64,000 nt of DNA from positions 1,798,001-1,862,000 of the forward strand of contig AP028876.1 of assembly GCA_036323355.1 (NCBI GenBank). Direction: 5' to 3'. The stretch's first letter is position 1. The number at the start of each line of letters is the position of its first letter. Shown one piece after another: positions 1-7,571 of the stretch. Under the pieces are notes generated by a model that did no database searches, was not told the origin of the DNA, and saw only the letters and a program-made list of their open reading frames with translations. The stretch is from Gottschalkiaceae bacterium SANA. GTDB taxonomy: Bacteria > Bacillota > Clostridia > Tissierellales > GPF-1. Both the position numbers and the translations under genes were made by a program.

Positions 1-1
1 T

Positions 2-1513
2 TATGGCTTGGATATGAGAGCAACAAAACCAATAATCAAAGATGAGCCATGTCTCAACTTGAAAAAAGCAAGACACCCCATGCTTCCGAGTGTGGATGTT
101 GTACCAGTTGATGTTGCTTTCGGCATGCCCAAACCGATGATCTTGATTACTGGACCCAACACGGGAGGTAAGACTGTTACCTTAAAGACCATTGGTTTGT
201 TGGTTTTGATGTCCCTTTGCGGAATTCCAATTCCTGTTGAAGAAGAGAGTCAAGTTCCCTTTTTAGAAGAACTGTATGTGGATTTGGGTGATGAACAAAG
301 CATCGAACAGAATTTGAGTACATTTTCGTCCCATATGGTCAATATCGTTCAGATTATGAAAAACCTTCAAGCCAAGAGCATGGTCTTGTTAGATGAGCTC
401 GGTGCTGGTACCGATCCTATGGAAGGGGCGGCCTTGGCAAGATCGATTTTATCCTTTTTATTGGAGAAACAAGTTCTTTGCGCTTGCACCACCCACTACA
501 GTGAATTAAAGGAATATGCGCTTTCTACGGAAGGTATCATCAATGCTTCTATGGAGTTTGATGTAGACACTCTTTCACCGACTTATCGTTTGATTATGGG
601 GATTCCGGGTAAATCAAATGCTTTTGAAATCGCTAGAAAGCTTGGTCTCAGCGATGCTGTGATCGAAAAAGCGAAAGGTTTGATGGATCATTCAAATGTT
701 GAATTTGAAGAGATATTAACTGATTTGCAAAAGGAACGAAAAATTGCCGAAAAAGAAAGCGAACGTCAACGGGATCTGCGCATTCAAATGGAGCGCCAGC
801 AAAAAGAATTAGAAAAAGAAAAGCAAAAGCTTCACGCCATTCGTGAAAAGGAAAACAAAAAAGCCAGACAAGAGGCAAAGCGACTTCTGCAACAGGCAAA
901 ACGCACAGCAGAAGAATTGCTGGACCAAGCAAGACAGCAACGTGATGGTTGGAAGGATTCTGATCATTTTGCCGGACAAGCCATTGAAAGAAAATTTGAA
1001 GAGCAATTAGAAGCCCTGAAAGGGGAAGAAGACCGCATCGTTCTTAGAAAATCACATAATCCGGTTAAGGAACTGAAGGTGGACGATCAAGTTCGCATAC
1101 CATCTCTGGGACAAACTGGCGTTGTACTAGAGATTAATGAAAAAGAACGCTATGTCTTGGTCCAGGTTGGTGCCATGAAAATGAAACTGAAGAAGAAAAA
1201 CTTGGAACCGGTTAAACAGCAGCATGAACCAATTCAATCAACGCAAGTTAAACCTATGATTATGAGGCAAGTGAGATCCACTTTGGATCTTCGCGGCTTA
1301 AACTGGGAAGATGCTATGGAAGCACTTGACAAGTATGTGGATGATGCATTATTGTCCAATTTAGCTATGGTCACAATTATTCACGGTTTGGGTAGTGGGG
1401 TTTTAATGCGAGGGGTGCGAGAATGGTTGAGTACTCATCCCCATATCAAGAAATATCGCCGAGGAGAGATGGGTGAAGGTGGAAATGGCGTAACCATTGC
1501 AGAATTCCGCTAA
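2..1513 (+). CDS. mutS2: Endonuclease MutS2, 3' part (5' end outside window)
   Basis: MutS2 is a MutS-family ATPase that acts on branched DNA and, in Bacillus, on collided ribosomes. The reading frame is open from the window edge, so about the last 500 of roughly 780 family residues are present. Visible are Walker A GPNTGGKT (codons at 152-175), the Walker B segment with LLDELGAGTDP near 385-420, a long charged coiled coil (about 700-1050), and a C-terminal Smr domain from about 1270 with LDLRG and HGLGSG motifs, which is what separates MutS2 from MutS1. The N-terminal clamp/lever part lies upstream. A promoter for the next unit begins 4 bases after the stop. Assignment is secure; DNA-repair versus ribosome-rescue role cannot be told from sequence. 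Confidence 0.96.
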   Translation, partial: YGLDMRATKPIIKDEPCLNLKKARHPMLPSVDVVPVDVAFGMPKPMILITGPNTGGKTVTLKTIGLLVLMSLCGIPIPVEEESQVPFLEELYVDLGDEQSIEQNLSTFSSHMVNIVQIMKNLQAKSMVLLDELGAGTDPMEGAALARSILSFLLEKQVLCACTTHYSELKEYALSTEGIINASMEFDVDTLSPTYRLIMGIPGKSNAFEIARKLGLSDAVIEKAKGLMDHSNVEFEEILTDLQKERKIAEKESERQRDLRIQMERQQKELEKEKQKLHAIREKENKKARQEAKRLLQQAKRTAEELLDQARQQRDGWKDSDHFAGQAIERKFEEQLEALKGEEDRIVLRKSHNPVKELKVDDQVRIPSLGQTGVVLEINEKERYVLVQVGAMKMKLKKKNLEPVKQQHEPIQSTQVKPMIMRQVRSTLDLRGLNWEDAMEALDKYVDDALLSNLAMVTIIHGLGSGVLMRGVREWLSTHPHIKKYRRGEMGEGGNGVTIAEFR

Positions 1514-1516
1514 CTC

Positions 1517-1545
1517 TTGCAAATTTAATAAACACATGATATAAT
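1517..1545 (+). promoter_or_regulatory. Promoter of the T-box-argS unit
   Basis: TTGCAA (1517-1522), 17-base spacer, TATAAT (1540-1545): a near-consensus housekeeping sigma promoter immediately after mutS2. It places transcription start just before the T-box leader. Confidence 0.75.
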
Positions 1546-1564
1546 CAAAAAAAATTCAAATGAA

Positions 1565-1771
1565 TTGTTGATGAGAAAAGTAGGGATTCTGGGAACAAAA
1601 GCGAGTAGAGGATGGTGTGAGCTCTATGGGGAACAGATCTTGAAACGAGCCTCGGAGATGGAGCCTAAGCTCCCGGTGTGAACCGTTATCTAATAAAGCG
1701 GGGAGAAATCCCAACTAGAGTGGTACCACGGCGAAGTCGTCTCTAATTAGGAGACGAGCTTCGCTTTTTTT
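1565..1771 (+). promoter_or_regulatory. T-box riboswitch, arginine-specific, upstream of argS
   Basis: T-box leaders sense uncharged tRNA and let transcription continue when the cognate amino acid is short. Seen here: the Stem I AGTA element (1579-1582), the GGATGGTGTGAGC distal region (1610-1622), and a specifier position in the usual frame before GGAG, where the triplet reads CGA (1646-1648), an arginine codon. The conserved T-box AGAGTGGTACCACGG lies at 1717-1731, followed by a competing terminator (1731-1771). The specifier and the downstream argS agree. Specifier choice is by eye alignment with the tyrS leader pattern, not by a covariance model. Confidence 0.93.
1731..1771 (+). terminator. 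Intrinsic terminator of the T-box leader
   Basis: GCGAAG-TCGTCTC pairs with GAGACGA-GCTTCGC around a TAATTAG loop, with one bulged C, followed by seven T. Its 5' side abuts the T-box sequence, so antiterminator and terminator are mutually exclusive. Confidence 0.9.
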
Positions 1772-1899
1772 ATTGCAGAGGAATAATCTTCCTTCCATGT
1801 TTAGCGGAAGAGAGCAATCCGCTAAAGTTTTGTGCAAGGAAGATGGTCAGTCGAGAACCAGGTTCGAGCCTGGATTCATATAGATACAGGAGGAAAAAA

Positions 1900-3597
1900 A
1901 TGGATTATAAAGTAGAAGTTGCCAAACAATTATCAAAGAAAATTGATTTTTTATCAGTAGAGGAAATTGAAGCGATTCTGGAAGTGCCCAAAGATCGGGA
2001 GATGGGAGACTATGCCTTTCCTTGTTTCCGATTGGCAAAAACATTTAGAAAAGCACCCCCAATGATTGCTCAAGAGTTAGTCAATGACTTTAACGTGCAA
2101 GCACCCCTTGCAAAGGTAGAAGCTGTAGGCGGCTATTTAAATTTCACCCTAGACAAGACGGGTGTAATCAAAAGCGTTTTGGAAGCGGTGATGGAGAAGG
2201 GAGCTAAATACGGCTCAAAAGAATTGGGTCATGGCAAAAATGTCGTGATTGACTTTTCTGCACCTAATATTGCAAAACCCTTTCATGTTGGACATTTACG
2301 ATCAACCGTGATTGGGAATTCCCTTTATAAGATTTATGGATTCGAAGGTTACAATGCCATCGGCATCAATCATCTGGGTGATTGGGGCAAGCAATTTGGC
2401 ATGCTGATTGCTGCTTATAAACATTGGGGAGATGACAAGGCCCTTGAGGTGGAACCCATCAAGGCGCTCTTGGACTTGTATGTAAAAATTCATGCGGAAT
2501 TAGATGAGCATCCGGAATACGAAGTGGAAGGACGCGCATGGTTCAAGTCTTTAGAAGATGGAGACGAAGAAGCACAGCGTCTATGGAAGTGGTTCGTGGA
2601 ATTGAGCATGGTAGAATTTAATCGCATCTATGAGATCCTGGGGGTTTCCTTTGATCATTTTACCGGAGAAAGTTTCTACAACGACAAAATGGAACCTGTT
2701 GTCGCAGAGATCAAAGAGAAAAACCTTTTGGTTGAATCCGACGGCGCTTATGTTGTTGATTTAGGTGAGGAAATGCCGCCATGCATTATCTTAAAGCGGG
2801 ATGGCGCAACGATTTATGCAACCCGTGATATTACGGCTGCTTTGTATCGAAAAAAGACCTTTGATTTTGAAAAATGCATCTATATCACAGATTATGCCCA
2901 AGACCTTCACTTTCAACAATGGTTTAAGGTAATTGAGTTGATGGGCTATGAGTGGGCTGGCGATTTAATGCATGAATCCTTCGGCCGTGTCAGTACAGAA
3001 CAAGGGAAATTAGCAACGAGAAAAGGGAATGTTATTCTTCTTGATGATCTGTTAAGCCAATCCATTGGGAAGGTTCAATCAATTATTGACGAACGAAATC
3101 CAGAGCTCGAAAACAAGGAGGAAGTTGCAAAAGCAGTCGGAATTGGTGCTGTGATTTTCAATGACCTTAGCAACAATAAAAATCGTGATATTGTTTTCAA
3201 TTGGGAGAGAATGTTAAGCTTTGAAGGTGAAACGGGACCTTATGTGCAGTACAGCCATGCTCGCGCATGCAGCGTTCTTCGAAAATCAGGTCTAGAAGGA
3301 TATGCGGATCTCATTCATTATGATCGGTTATTGGATCCTTCATCCTTGGATGTGATTCAAGAGCTTGCCGAATTTCCGGATGCGGTAGAACAAGCCATGC
3401 TCCGCAACGAGCCTTCCATGATTACCCGAAAAATCATCCTAATTGCACAGCGATTCAACAAGTTTTATCATGATTGTCCCATCCTGGTTGATGATCAAGG
3501 AGTAAAAGAAAGTCGATTGGCCCTTGTTTTGGCTGTGAAAACAGTTCTTGAAACAGGTTTGAATCTATTGGGAATCAAAGCACCAGAGAAGATGTAA
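1900..3597 (+). CDS. argS: Arginyl-tRNA synthetase
   Basis: Charges tRNA-Arg with arginine in the cytoplasm. The 565-residue product has the N-terminal additional domain, the class I signature HVGH (residues 129-132, HIGH equivalent), the conserved YATRDITAAL segment, GKLATRKGN in place of a strict KMSK loop (usual in ArgRS), and a C-terminal DALR anticodon-binding domain with the QYSHAR segment. The frame is open from an ATG at 1843, but the ATG at 1900 has AGGAGG (1889-1894) in front and begins at the family's usual position, so I chose it. A hairpin-forming repeat (1800-1808 with 1818-1826) lies between the T-box terminator and the start. Expression should rise when tRNA-Arg is uncharged. 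Confidence 0.97.
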   Translation: MDYKVEVAKQLSKKIDFLSVEEIEAILEVPKDREMGDYAFPCFRLAKTFRKAPPMIAQELVNDFNVQAPLAKVEAVGGYLNFTLDKTGVIKSVLEAVMEKGAKYGSKELGHGKNVVIDFSAPNIAKPFHVGHLRSTVIGNSLYKIYGFEGYNAIGINHLGDWGKQFGMLIAAYKHWGDDKALEVEPIKALLDLYVKIHAELDEHPEYEVEGRAWFKSLEDGDEEAQRLWKWFVELSMVEFNRIYEILGVSFDHFTGESFYNDKMEPVVAEIKEKNLLVESDGAYVVDLGEEMPPCIILKRDGATIYATRDITAALYRKKTFDFEKCIYITDYAQDLHFQQWFKVIELMGYEWAGDLMHESFGRVSTEQGKLATRKGNVILLDDLLSQSIGKVQSIIDERNPELENKEEVAKAVGIGAVIFNDLSNNKNRDIVFNWERMLSFEGETGPYVQYSHARACSVLRKSGLEGYADLIHYDRLLDPSSLDVIQELAEFPDAVEQAMLRNEPSMITRKIILIAQRFNKFYHDCPILVDDQGVKESRLALVLAVKTVLETGLNLLGIKAPEKM

Positions 3598-3603
3598 AAA
3601 ATT

Positions 3604-3641
3604 AAGCGGCTGGTTCAGCCTCTTATATATATTTTTTTTTC
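3604..3641 (+). terminator. Probable weak terminator after argS
   Basis: AAG-c-GGCTG / CAGCC-t-CTT stem with GTT loop (3604-3624), then a T/A run ending in nine T (3632-3641). The gap between stem and T run is long, so efficiency is doubtful. Confidence 0.45.
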
Positions 3642-3711
3642 TGAATAAAATTTGAAAGAAAGCATTGAATTGTCAGTTTTTCTCAGATCAGAGAGCCGAT
3701 GTTGGTGAACG

Positions 3712-3750
3712 AATCGCATATTTATACATTGATTGTATAAATATGCGATT
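3712..3750 (+). promoter_or_regulatory. 17-bp perfect inverted repeat, candidate ArgR operator before arcA
   Basis: Arms 3712-3728 and 3734-3750 are exact reverse complements, separated by TTGAT. Each arm contains TGTATAAATATGCG, which matches the Bacillus-type ARG box (TGAATAAAAATKCA) at 11 of 14 positions as I recall it. The repeat ends 7 bases before the -35 of the arcA promoter. A position just upstream of -35 fits activation by ArgR, as known for arc operons of some Bacillus. It could alternatively act as a hairpin terminator of the upstream unit, since four to five T follow. Confidence 0.6.
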
Positions 3751-3757
3751 TTTGCGT

Positions 3758-3785
3758 TTGACTGTCGCTAGTCGTTTGTTATAAT
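3758..3785 (+). promoter_or_regulatory. Promoter of arcA-arcB
   Basis: TTGACT (3758-3763), 16-base spacer, TATAAT (3780-3785), then a GAGGTGA ribosome site at 3799-3805 and the arcA ATG at 3810. Confidence 0.8.
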
Positions 3786-3809
3786 AATCATAGAAAACGA
3801 GGTGATTTT

Positions 3810-5033
3810 ATGGAAGACGCATTACATGTATATAGTGAAATTGGAAAGCTAAAATCAGTGCTGCTGCATCGACCGGGCCGCGAGTTGGAAAACCTTACAC
3901 CAGATTCCATGGAACGATTGTTGTTTGACGATATTCCTTATCTTAAAATTGCGCAGAAAGAACATGATTATTTTGCACAGGTTTTGAAAAATCAGGGCGT
4001 AGAAGTTCTATACCTTGTTGATCTTGTAGAAGAAACCTTACGAGCTCAACCTAAATTGCTTCCCAGTTTTGTCGAGCAATTTATCTTGGAAGCAGGCATC
4101 TATGATCCAGTTTTGCGCGGCGTATTGATTCATCATTTTTCATCCATGGAATTACGTCCCATGATCCATAGCATGATGGCTGGAATTCGAAAATCCGAAA
4201 TGCCTACGTATCGAAAAAAGACCTTGCATGATTATGTGGAAAGCCGCCAACCCTTTTTAATGGAGCCATTGCCAAACCTGTATTTTACGCGGGATCCCTT
4301 TGCAACCATTGGAAATGGTGTTTCTTTAAACCATATGCATACCAAAACACGGTGTAGAGAAACAATTTTTGCTCAAATTATTTTTAGGCATCATCCTAGA
4401 CTATCAAAACAAAATCCGCCCTTTTGGTTCAATAGGAATGAAAATACTTCCTTGGAGGGGGGCGACGAACTGATTTTGAACCATGAAACCCTCGCCTTTG
4501 GTATTTCTCAGAGAACCGATGCACGTTCTATAGAAAGATTAACTCAAAATTTATTTCAAGCACAAAATGAGTTTAAAAGAGTACTTGCATTTGAAATACC
4601 ACGCACTAGAGCCTTTATGCATTTGGATACCGTATTTACGCAAGTCGATGTAGATAAATTCACCATCCATCCGGAAATTGAAGGTCCTTTGACGGTGTAT
4701 GAGTTACAAAAGAAACCAGGAACGAAAAATGATATTGTAATTCGAGAGATTCATGAAGATTTAGAAACCATACTGTCAAGATCCCTTGGACAGGCTGTAA
4801 CTTTGATTCGATGCGCAGGCGGAGATGTTGTTCATGCTGCTAGAGAGCAATGGAGTGACGGATCCAACACCTTAGCAATCGCTCCAGGAGAACTGGTGGT
4901 TTATGAACGTAACTACATGACCAATGCCGTACTAGAATCCTATGGCTTGCATCTGCATATCATCCCTTCGTCAGAGCTTTCGAGAGGACGAGGCGGACCG
5001 CGTTGCATGAGCATGCCCTTGGTTCGCCAATAA
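3810..5033 (+). CDS. arcA: Arginine deiminase
   Basis: First enzyme of the arginine deiminase pathway: arginine + water to citrulline + ammonia. 407 residues, full family length. The family landmarks are present: HRPGRELE near residue 20, FTRDP with the catalytic Asp near residue 162, the catalytic His in MHLDTVF (His271), the CAGGD segment, and the nucleophilic Cys399 in the C-terminal PRCMSMP motif. It is followed after 14 bases by arcB, which would take citrulline on to carbamoyl phosphate and ornithine. Carbamate kinase (arcC) and the antiporter (arcD) are not adjacent. Controlled by its own promoter with the ArgR-like repeat upstream. Confidence 0.97.
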   Translation: MEDALHVYSEIGKLKSVLLHRPGRELENLTPDSMERLLFDDIPYLKIAQKEHDYFAQVLKNQGVEVLYLVDLVEETLRAQPKLLPSFVEQFILEAGIYDPVLRGVLIHHFSSMELRPMIHSMMAGIRKSEMPTYRKKTLHDYVESRQPFLMEPLPNLYFTRDPFATIGNGVSLNHMHTKTRCRETIFAQIIFRHHPRLSKQNPPFWFNRNENTSLEGGDELILNHETLAFGISQRTDARSIERLTQNLFQAQNEFKRVLAFEIPRTRAFMHLDTVFTQVDVDKFTIHPEIEGPLTVYELQKKPGTKNDIVIREIHEDLETILSRSLGQAVTLIRCAGGDVVHAAREQWSDGSNTLAIAPGELVVYERNYMTNAVLESYGLHLHIIPSSELSRGRGGPRCMSMPLVRQ

Positions 5034-5047
5034 AAGGAGGAAAACCA

Positions 5048-6040
5048 ATGCCACAAAATTTACGAGGTCGTCATTTTTTAACACTGTTGGATTATACGCC
5101 AACTGAAATTCAGTATTTGCTGGATCTTTCGAAAGATCTGAAACGCGCAAAGCGATTAGGGAATGAGTCGAAGCAATTGATGGGAAAAAATATTGCCCTG
5201 ATCTTTGAAAAAGCATCCACTCGAACCCGCTGTTCTTTCGAAGTTGCAGCATATGATCAAGGTGCTCATGTTACCTATTTGGGACCAACAGGTAGCCAAA
5301 TTGGAAAGAAGGAATCCATTGCGGACACAGCTCGCGTTTTGGGCCGATTCTATGATGGAATTGAATATCGAGGATATGGTCAAGAAAAGGTCGATGCTTT
5401 GGCAGAACATTCTGGGGTCGTGATATGGAATGGATTAACGACTGAATATCATCCAACTCAGATATTAGCCGACTTTTTAACCATCCAAGAACATAAAGGT
5501 TCCTTAAAAGGAATCAAGTTTGTTTATGCAGGAGATGGCAGAAACAATATGGCTAATTCCTTGATGATCGGTGCCGTGAAAATGGGTATGGATTTTAGAA
5601 TTTGTGCACCTTCTGATTTGTTCCCAGAAGAAACATTGGTTGCAACATGCCGTGAAATTGCCAAAGAGACGGGTGCCAGCATTACACTTTCTGATGATTT
5701 AAAAGTTGCAGTAGAAGGTGCTGATGTTGTTTATACGGATGTTTGGGTTTCTATGGGGGAATCAAAGGAAGTCTGGACAGAGAGAATTCAGAAATTACAA
5801 GCCTATCAAGTTAATCGTGCCATGATGGATCTTGCTGATTCTGAAGCTATTTTTATGCATTGTTTGCCGGCCTTCCATGACCGTGAAACCGAAGTGGGAG
5901 AAGAAATTTTTGAAACTTTCGGCTTGGATGCTATGGAAGTCACTGATGAGGTTTTTGAGAGCAAGCAATCCGTTGTATTTGACGAAGCTGAAAACAGACT
6001 TCACACGATTAAAGCGGTTATGGTAGCGACTCTTGGTTAA
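5048..6040 (+). CDS. arcB: Ornithine carbamoyltransferase, catabolic type by context
   Basis: Interconverts citrulline + phosphate and ornithine + carbamoyl phosphate. 330 residues with the carbamoyl-phosphate motif STRTR (from Ser57), HPTQ, the DGRNNMANS segment, and HCLP with the ornithine-domain Cys272. The upstream in-frame ATG at 5003 lies inside arcA; the ATG at 5048 has AAGGAGG (5034-5040) and matches the family start, so it is chosen. The sequence alone does not separate anabolic ArgF from catabolic ArcB; pairing with arcA argues for the catabolic direction and ATP generation with a carbamate kinase encoded elsewhere. Confidence 0.94.
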   Translation: MPQNLRGRHFLTLLDYTPTEIQYLLDLSKDLKRAKRLGNESKQLMGKNIALIFEKASTRTRCSFEVAAYDQGAHVTYLGPTGSQIGKKESIADTARVLGRFYDGIEYRGYGQEKVDALAEHSGVVIWNGLTTEYHPTQILADFLTIQEHKGSLKGIKFVYAGDGRNNMANSLMIGAVKMGMDFRICAPSDLFPEETLVATCREIAKETGASITLSDDLKVAVEGADVVYTDVWVSMGESKEVWTERIQKLQAYQVNRAMMDLADSEAIFMHCLPAFHDRETEVGEEIFETFGLDAMEVTDEVFESKQSVVFDEAENRLHTIKAVMVATLG

Positions 6041-6059
6041 TCGCATTCAATAAAAAGAG

Positions 6060-6080
6060 AAGGCGCTCATTGAGCGCCTT
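6060..6080 (+). terminator. Hairpin after arcB
   Basis: Perfect 9-bp stem AAGGCGCTC / GAGCGCCTT with an ATT loop. Only two to three T follow, so termination may be incomplete. Confidence 0.6.
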
Positions 6081-6108
6081 TGTGCTATACTAAAATATGG
6101 TGATGAAG

Positions 6109-6957
6109 ATGAATTTAGAAAAAAGAAATTGTAGAATATATGAGTTGTCTCATAAATGCTTTGATACTCAGGCCATCGAACTGCTAATGCGCGCGATGAG
6201 AGAAGAAGAAAAAAATATTTGGCGTGTGGACTATACTTGGTTGAGAGAAGAAATGAAGACTTGTTTTTTTTATTGTCCCGAACTTGCTGATTCTCTGCTG
6301 AATCGTAATAAAACCCATTCTAAAGTTCCGTTTCGAATTCGGGGTGGGCTGCTATTGGGACTGATGTTTCGAAATGTTCATTGGTCGATTCTTGAGGAAG
6401 AATTTTTCCATCTCTACGGGTCTTTACAAATGCCAGTCCAATATCTTTTCCATGATTATATTTGGCTGCGCAGTTTTCATGCCTTGCAAGTCCAAGGGGA
6501 ATGGGTGATTCCATCCCTAGAGTCTGCATTAGAATGGATAAAATCCATAGAGACCAACTGGATTTTATCGCATTACAAGCCTAAGGCTTGGCAAACGATG
6601 GAAGAAAAATCGAAAATCGTTCGTGTAGAGAGGGGCCGAATCAATTGGATTCAAAAAGTTGTTTGTGACGGTACTTTCCCATTGCCGAAAGAAATGGAAA
6701 GCAGTTGGGGTCAAGACATAGAATATGAGACTGGGCGAGTCAATCAATGGCGAATTTCTATTGATCGTCTGCAAAGAAGAGAACGAACAGGTATAGGCAA
6801 TTCGGAATTGCGTCAATGCAAAAACGGTGAAACATGCACGCATGCTTGTTTGGGACCCCTTCAAATCGTAAACAAAAAAGAAACGCCAACCCATCTTGAG
6901 ATTGAGGCTAAGGGAATCTTGCGAACTTATATATTTCGATATAAAAAAAAGCGATAA
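6109..6957 (+). CDS. Protein of unknown function
   Basis: A 282-residue soluble protein I do not recognise. No signal peptide or clear membrane segment. It is rich in Trp and charged residues; the middle contains RIRGGLLLGLMFRN and a Trp/His-rich stretch, and near the C-terminus lies a Cys cluster CKNGETCTHACLG that could bind metal. In-frame ATGs exist at 6097, 6103 and 6109; GGTGAT at 6099-6104 is the only ribosome-site-like sequence, so 6109 is preferred. A TATACT -10-like box is at 6086-6091. It converges on the next gene and shares its terminator. Confidence 0.75.
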   Translation: MNLEKRNCRIYELSHKCFDTQAIELLMRAMREEEKNIWRVDYTWLREEMKTCFFYCPELADSLLNRNKTHSKVPFRIRGGLLLGLMFRNVHWSILEEEFFHLYGSLQMPVQYLFHDYIWLRSFHALQVQGEWVIPSLESALEWIKSIETNWILSHYKPKAWQTMEEKSKIVRVERGRINWIQKVVCDGTFPLPKEMESSWGQDIEYETGRVNQWRISIDRLQRRERTGIGNSELRQCKNGETCTHACLGPLQIVNKKETPTHLEIEAKGILRTYIFRYKKKR

Positions 6958-6970
6958 TCATCGCTTTTTT
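6945..6970. terminator. Bidirectional terminator between convergent genes
   Basis: A6-GCGAT / ATCGC-T6 with loop AATC. The A run on one side and T run on the other give a U tail on both strands; it overlaps the stop codon of the + strand gene. Confidence 0.85.
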
Positions 6971-6994
6971 CTTTTAAAAAACTATTTTCCGTTT

Positions 6995-7480
6995 TCAAAG
7001 ATTATTTGGATCTTTTTTGTAAAAAATTCGTTCGCTTCGACTCTTGACTTCAATCAACAAATCATTGATTCGTTTAATTTCTAAATTTAACATATCGATA
7101 TTCTCTTGCTCAAGGTTGTAATACAAGAAAAGATCTTCAAAACGGGCTACCGTATCGGAAATTGCGGTATCAATCGCAATAAATTCATTGAAGTGCGAAC
7201 TTTGAGATGCATTTTGAAATTGCTCAAGATCAATACTGATTGCCTTGACAACATCCTCTTCCGTACCAAATTCCCCTGCAACAACAACATAGGGCTTGAT
7301 GCGTTCCAAGAAATATTTGTTGCTTTTTGTAATATGGTAGAGATAACTGATTTTGAGCTCTTTGGATTCAAATTTAACAAAAAACATGATTCCTTGTATG
7401 CTCTTCACTTTACAGCCCAATTCTCGGAGCCGATCAAGATTCATTTGGTGACGTATCTGTCGCGCGGTCATATATGCCAT
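6995..7480 (-). CDS. Protein of unknown function
   Basis: A 161-residue protein not recognised. The start is the ATG at 7480 (MAYMTARQ), preceded on the minus strand by AGGAGGTGGG (7485-7494); the frame extends nine codons further but without a ribosome site. The N-terminal third is basic (TARQIRHQMNLDRLRELGC) with a hydrophobic beta-like segment after it; the C-terminal half looks helical and coiled (QENIDMLNLEIKRINDLL). Divergent from the radical SAM gene, with a 90-base shared intergenic region; no partner gene suggests its job. Confidence 0.72.
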   Translation of the reverse strand: MAYMTARQIRHQMNLDRLRELGCKVKSIQGIMFFVKFESKELKISYLYHITKSNKYFLERIKPYVVVAGEFGTEEDVVKAISIDLEQFQNASQSSHFNEFIAIDTAISDTVARFEDLFLYYNLEQENIDMLNLEIKRINDLLIEVKSRSERIFYKKDPNNL

Positions 7481-7537
7481 AAGCCCACCTCCTATTTTCG
7501 GTATCATTATACCACATTCTGCCTATATTGATACATG

Positions 7538-7546
7538 TGTTATAAT
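7538..7546 (+). promoter_or_regulatory. Extended -10 promoter of the radical SAM gene
   Basis: TG-T-TATAAT: TG at 7538-7539 and TATAAT at 7541-7546, an extended -10 element. No good -35 is visible, which extended -10 promoters tolerate. Confidence 0.6.
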
Positions 7547-7571
7547 AAGATTCGAATTGGAGGTAGGAGAG

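Noticed and set aside
1843-1899. Upstream ATG for argS giving 19 extra residues
   Set aside because: No ribosome site, and the added residues are not part of ArgRS; ATG at 1900 has AGGAGG.
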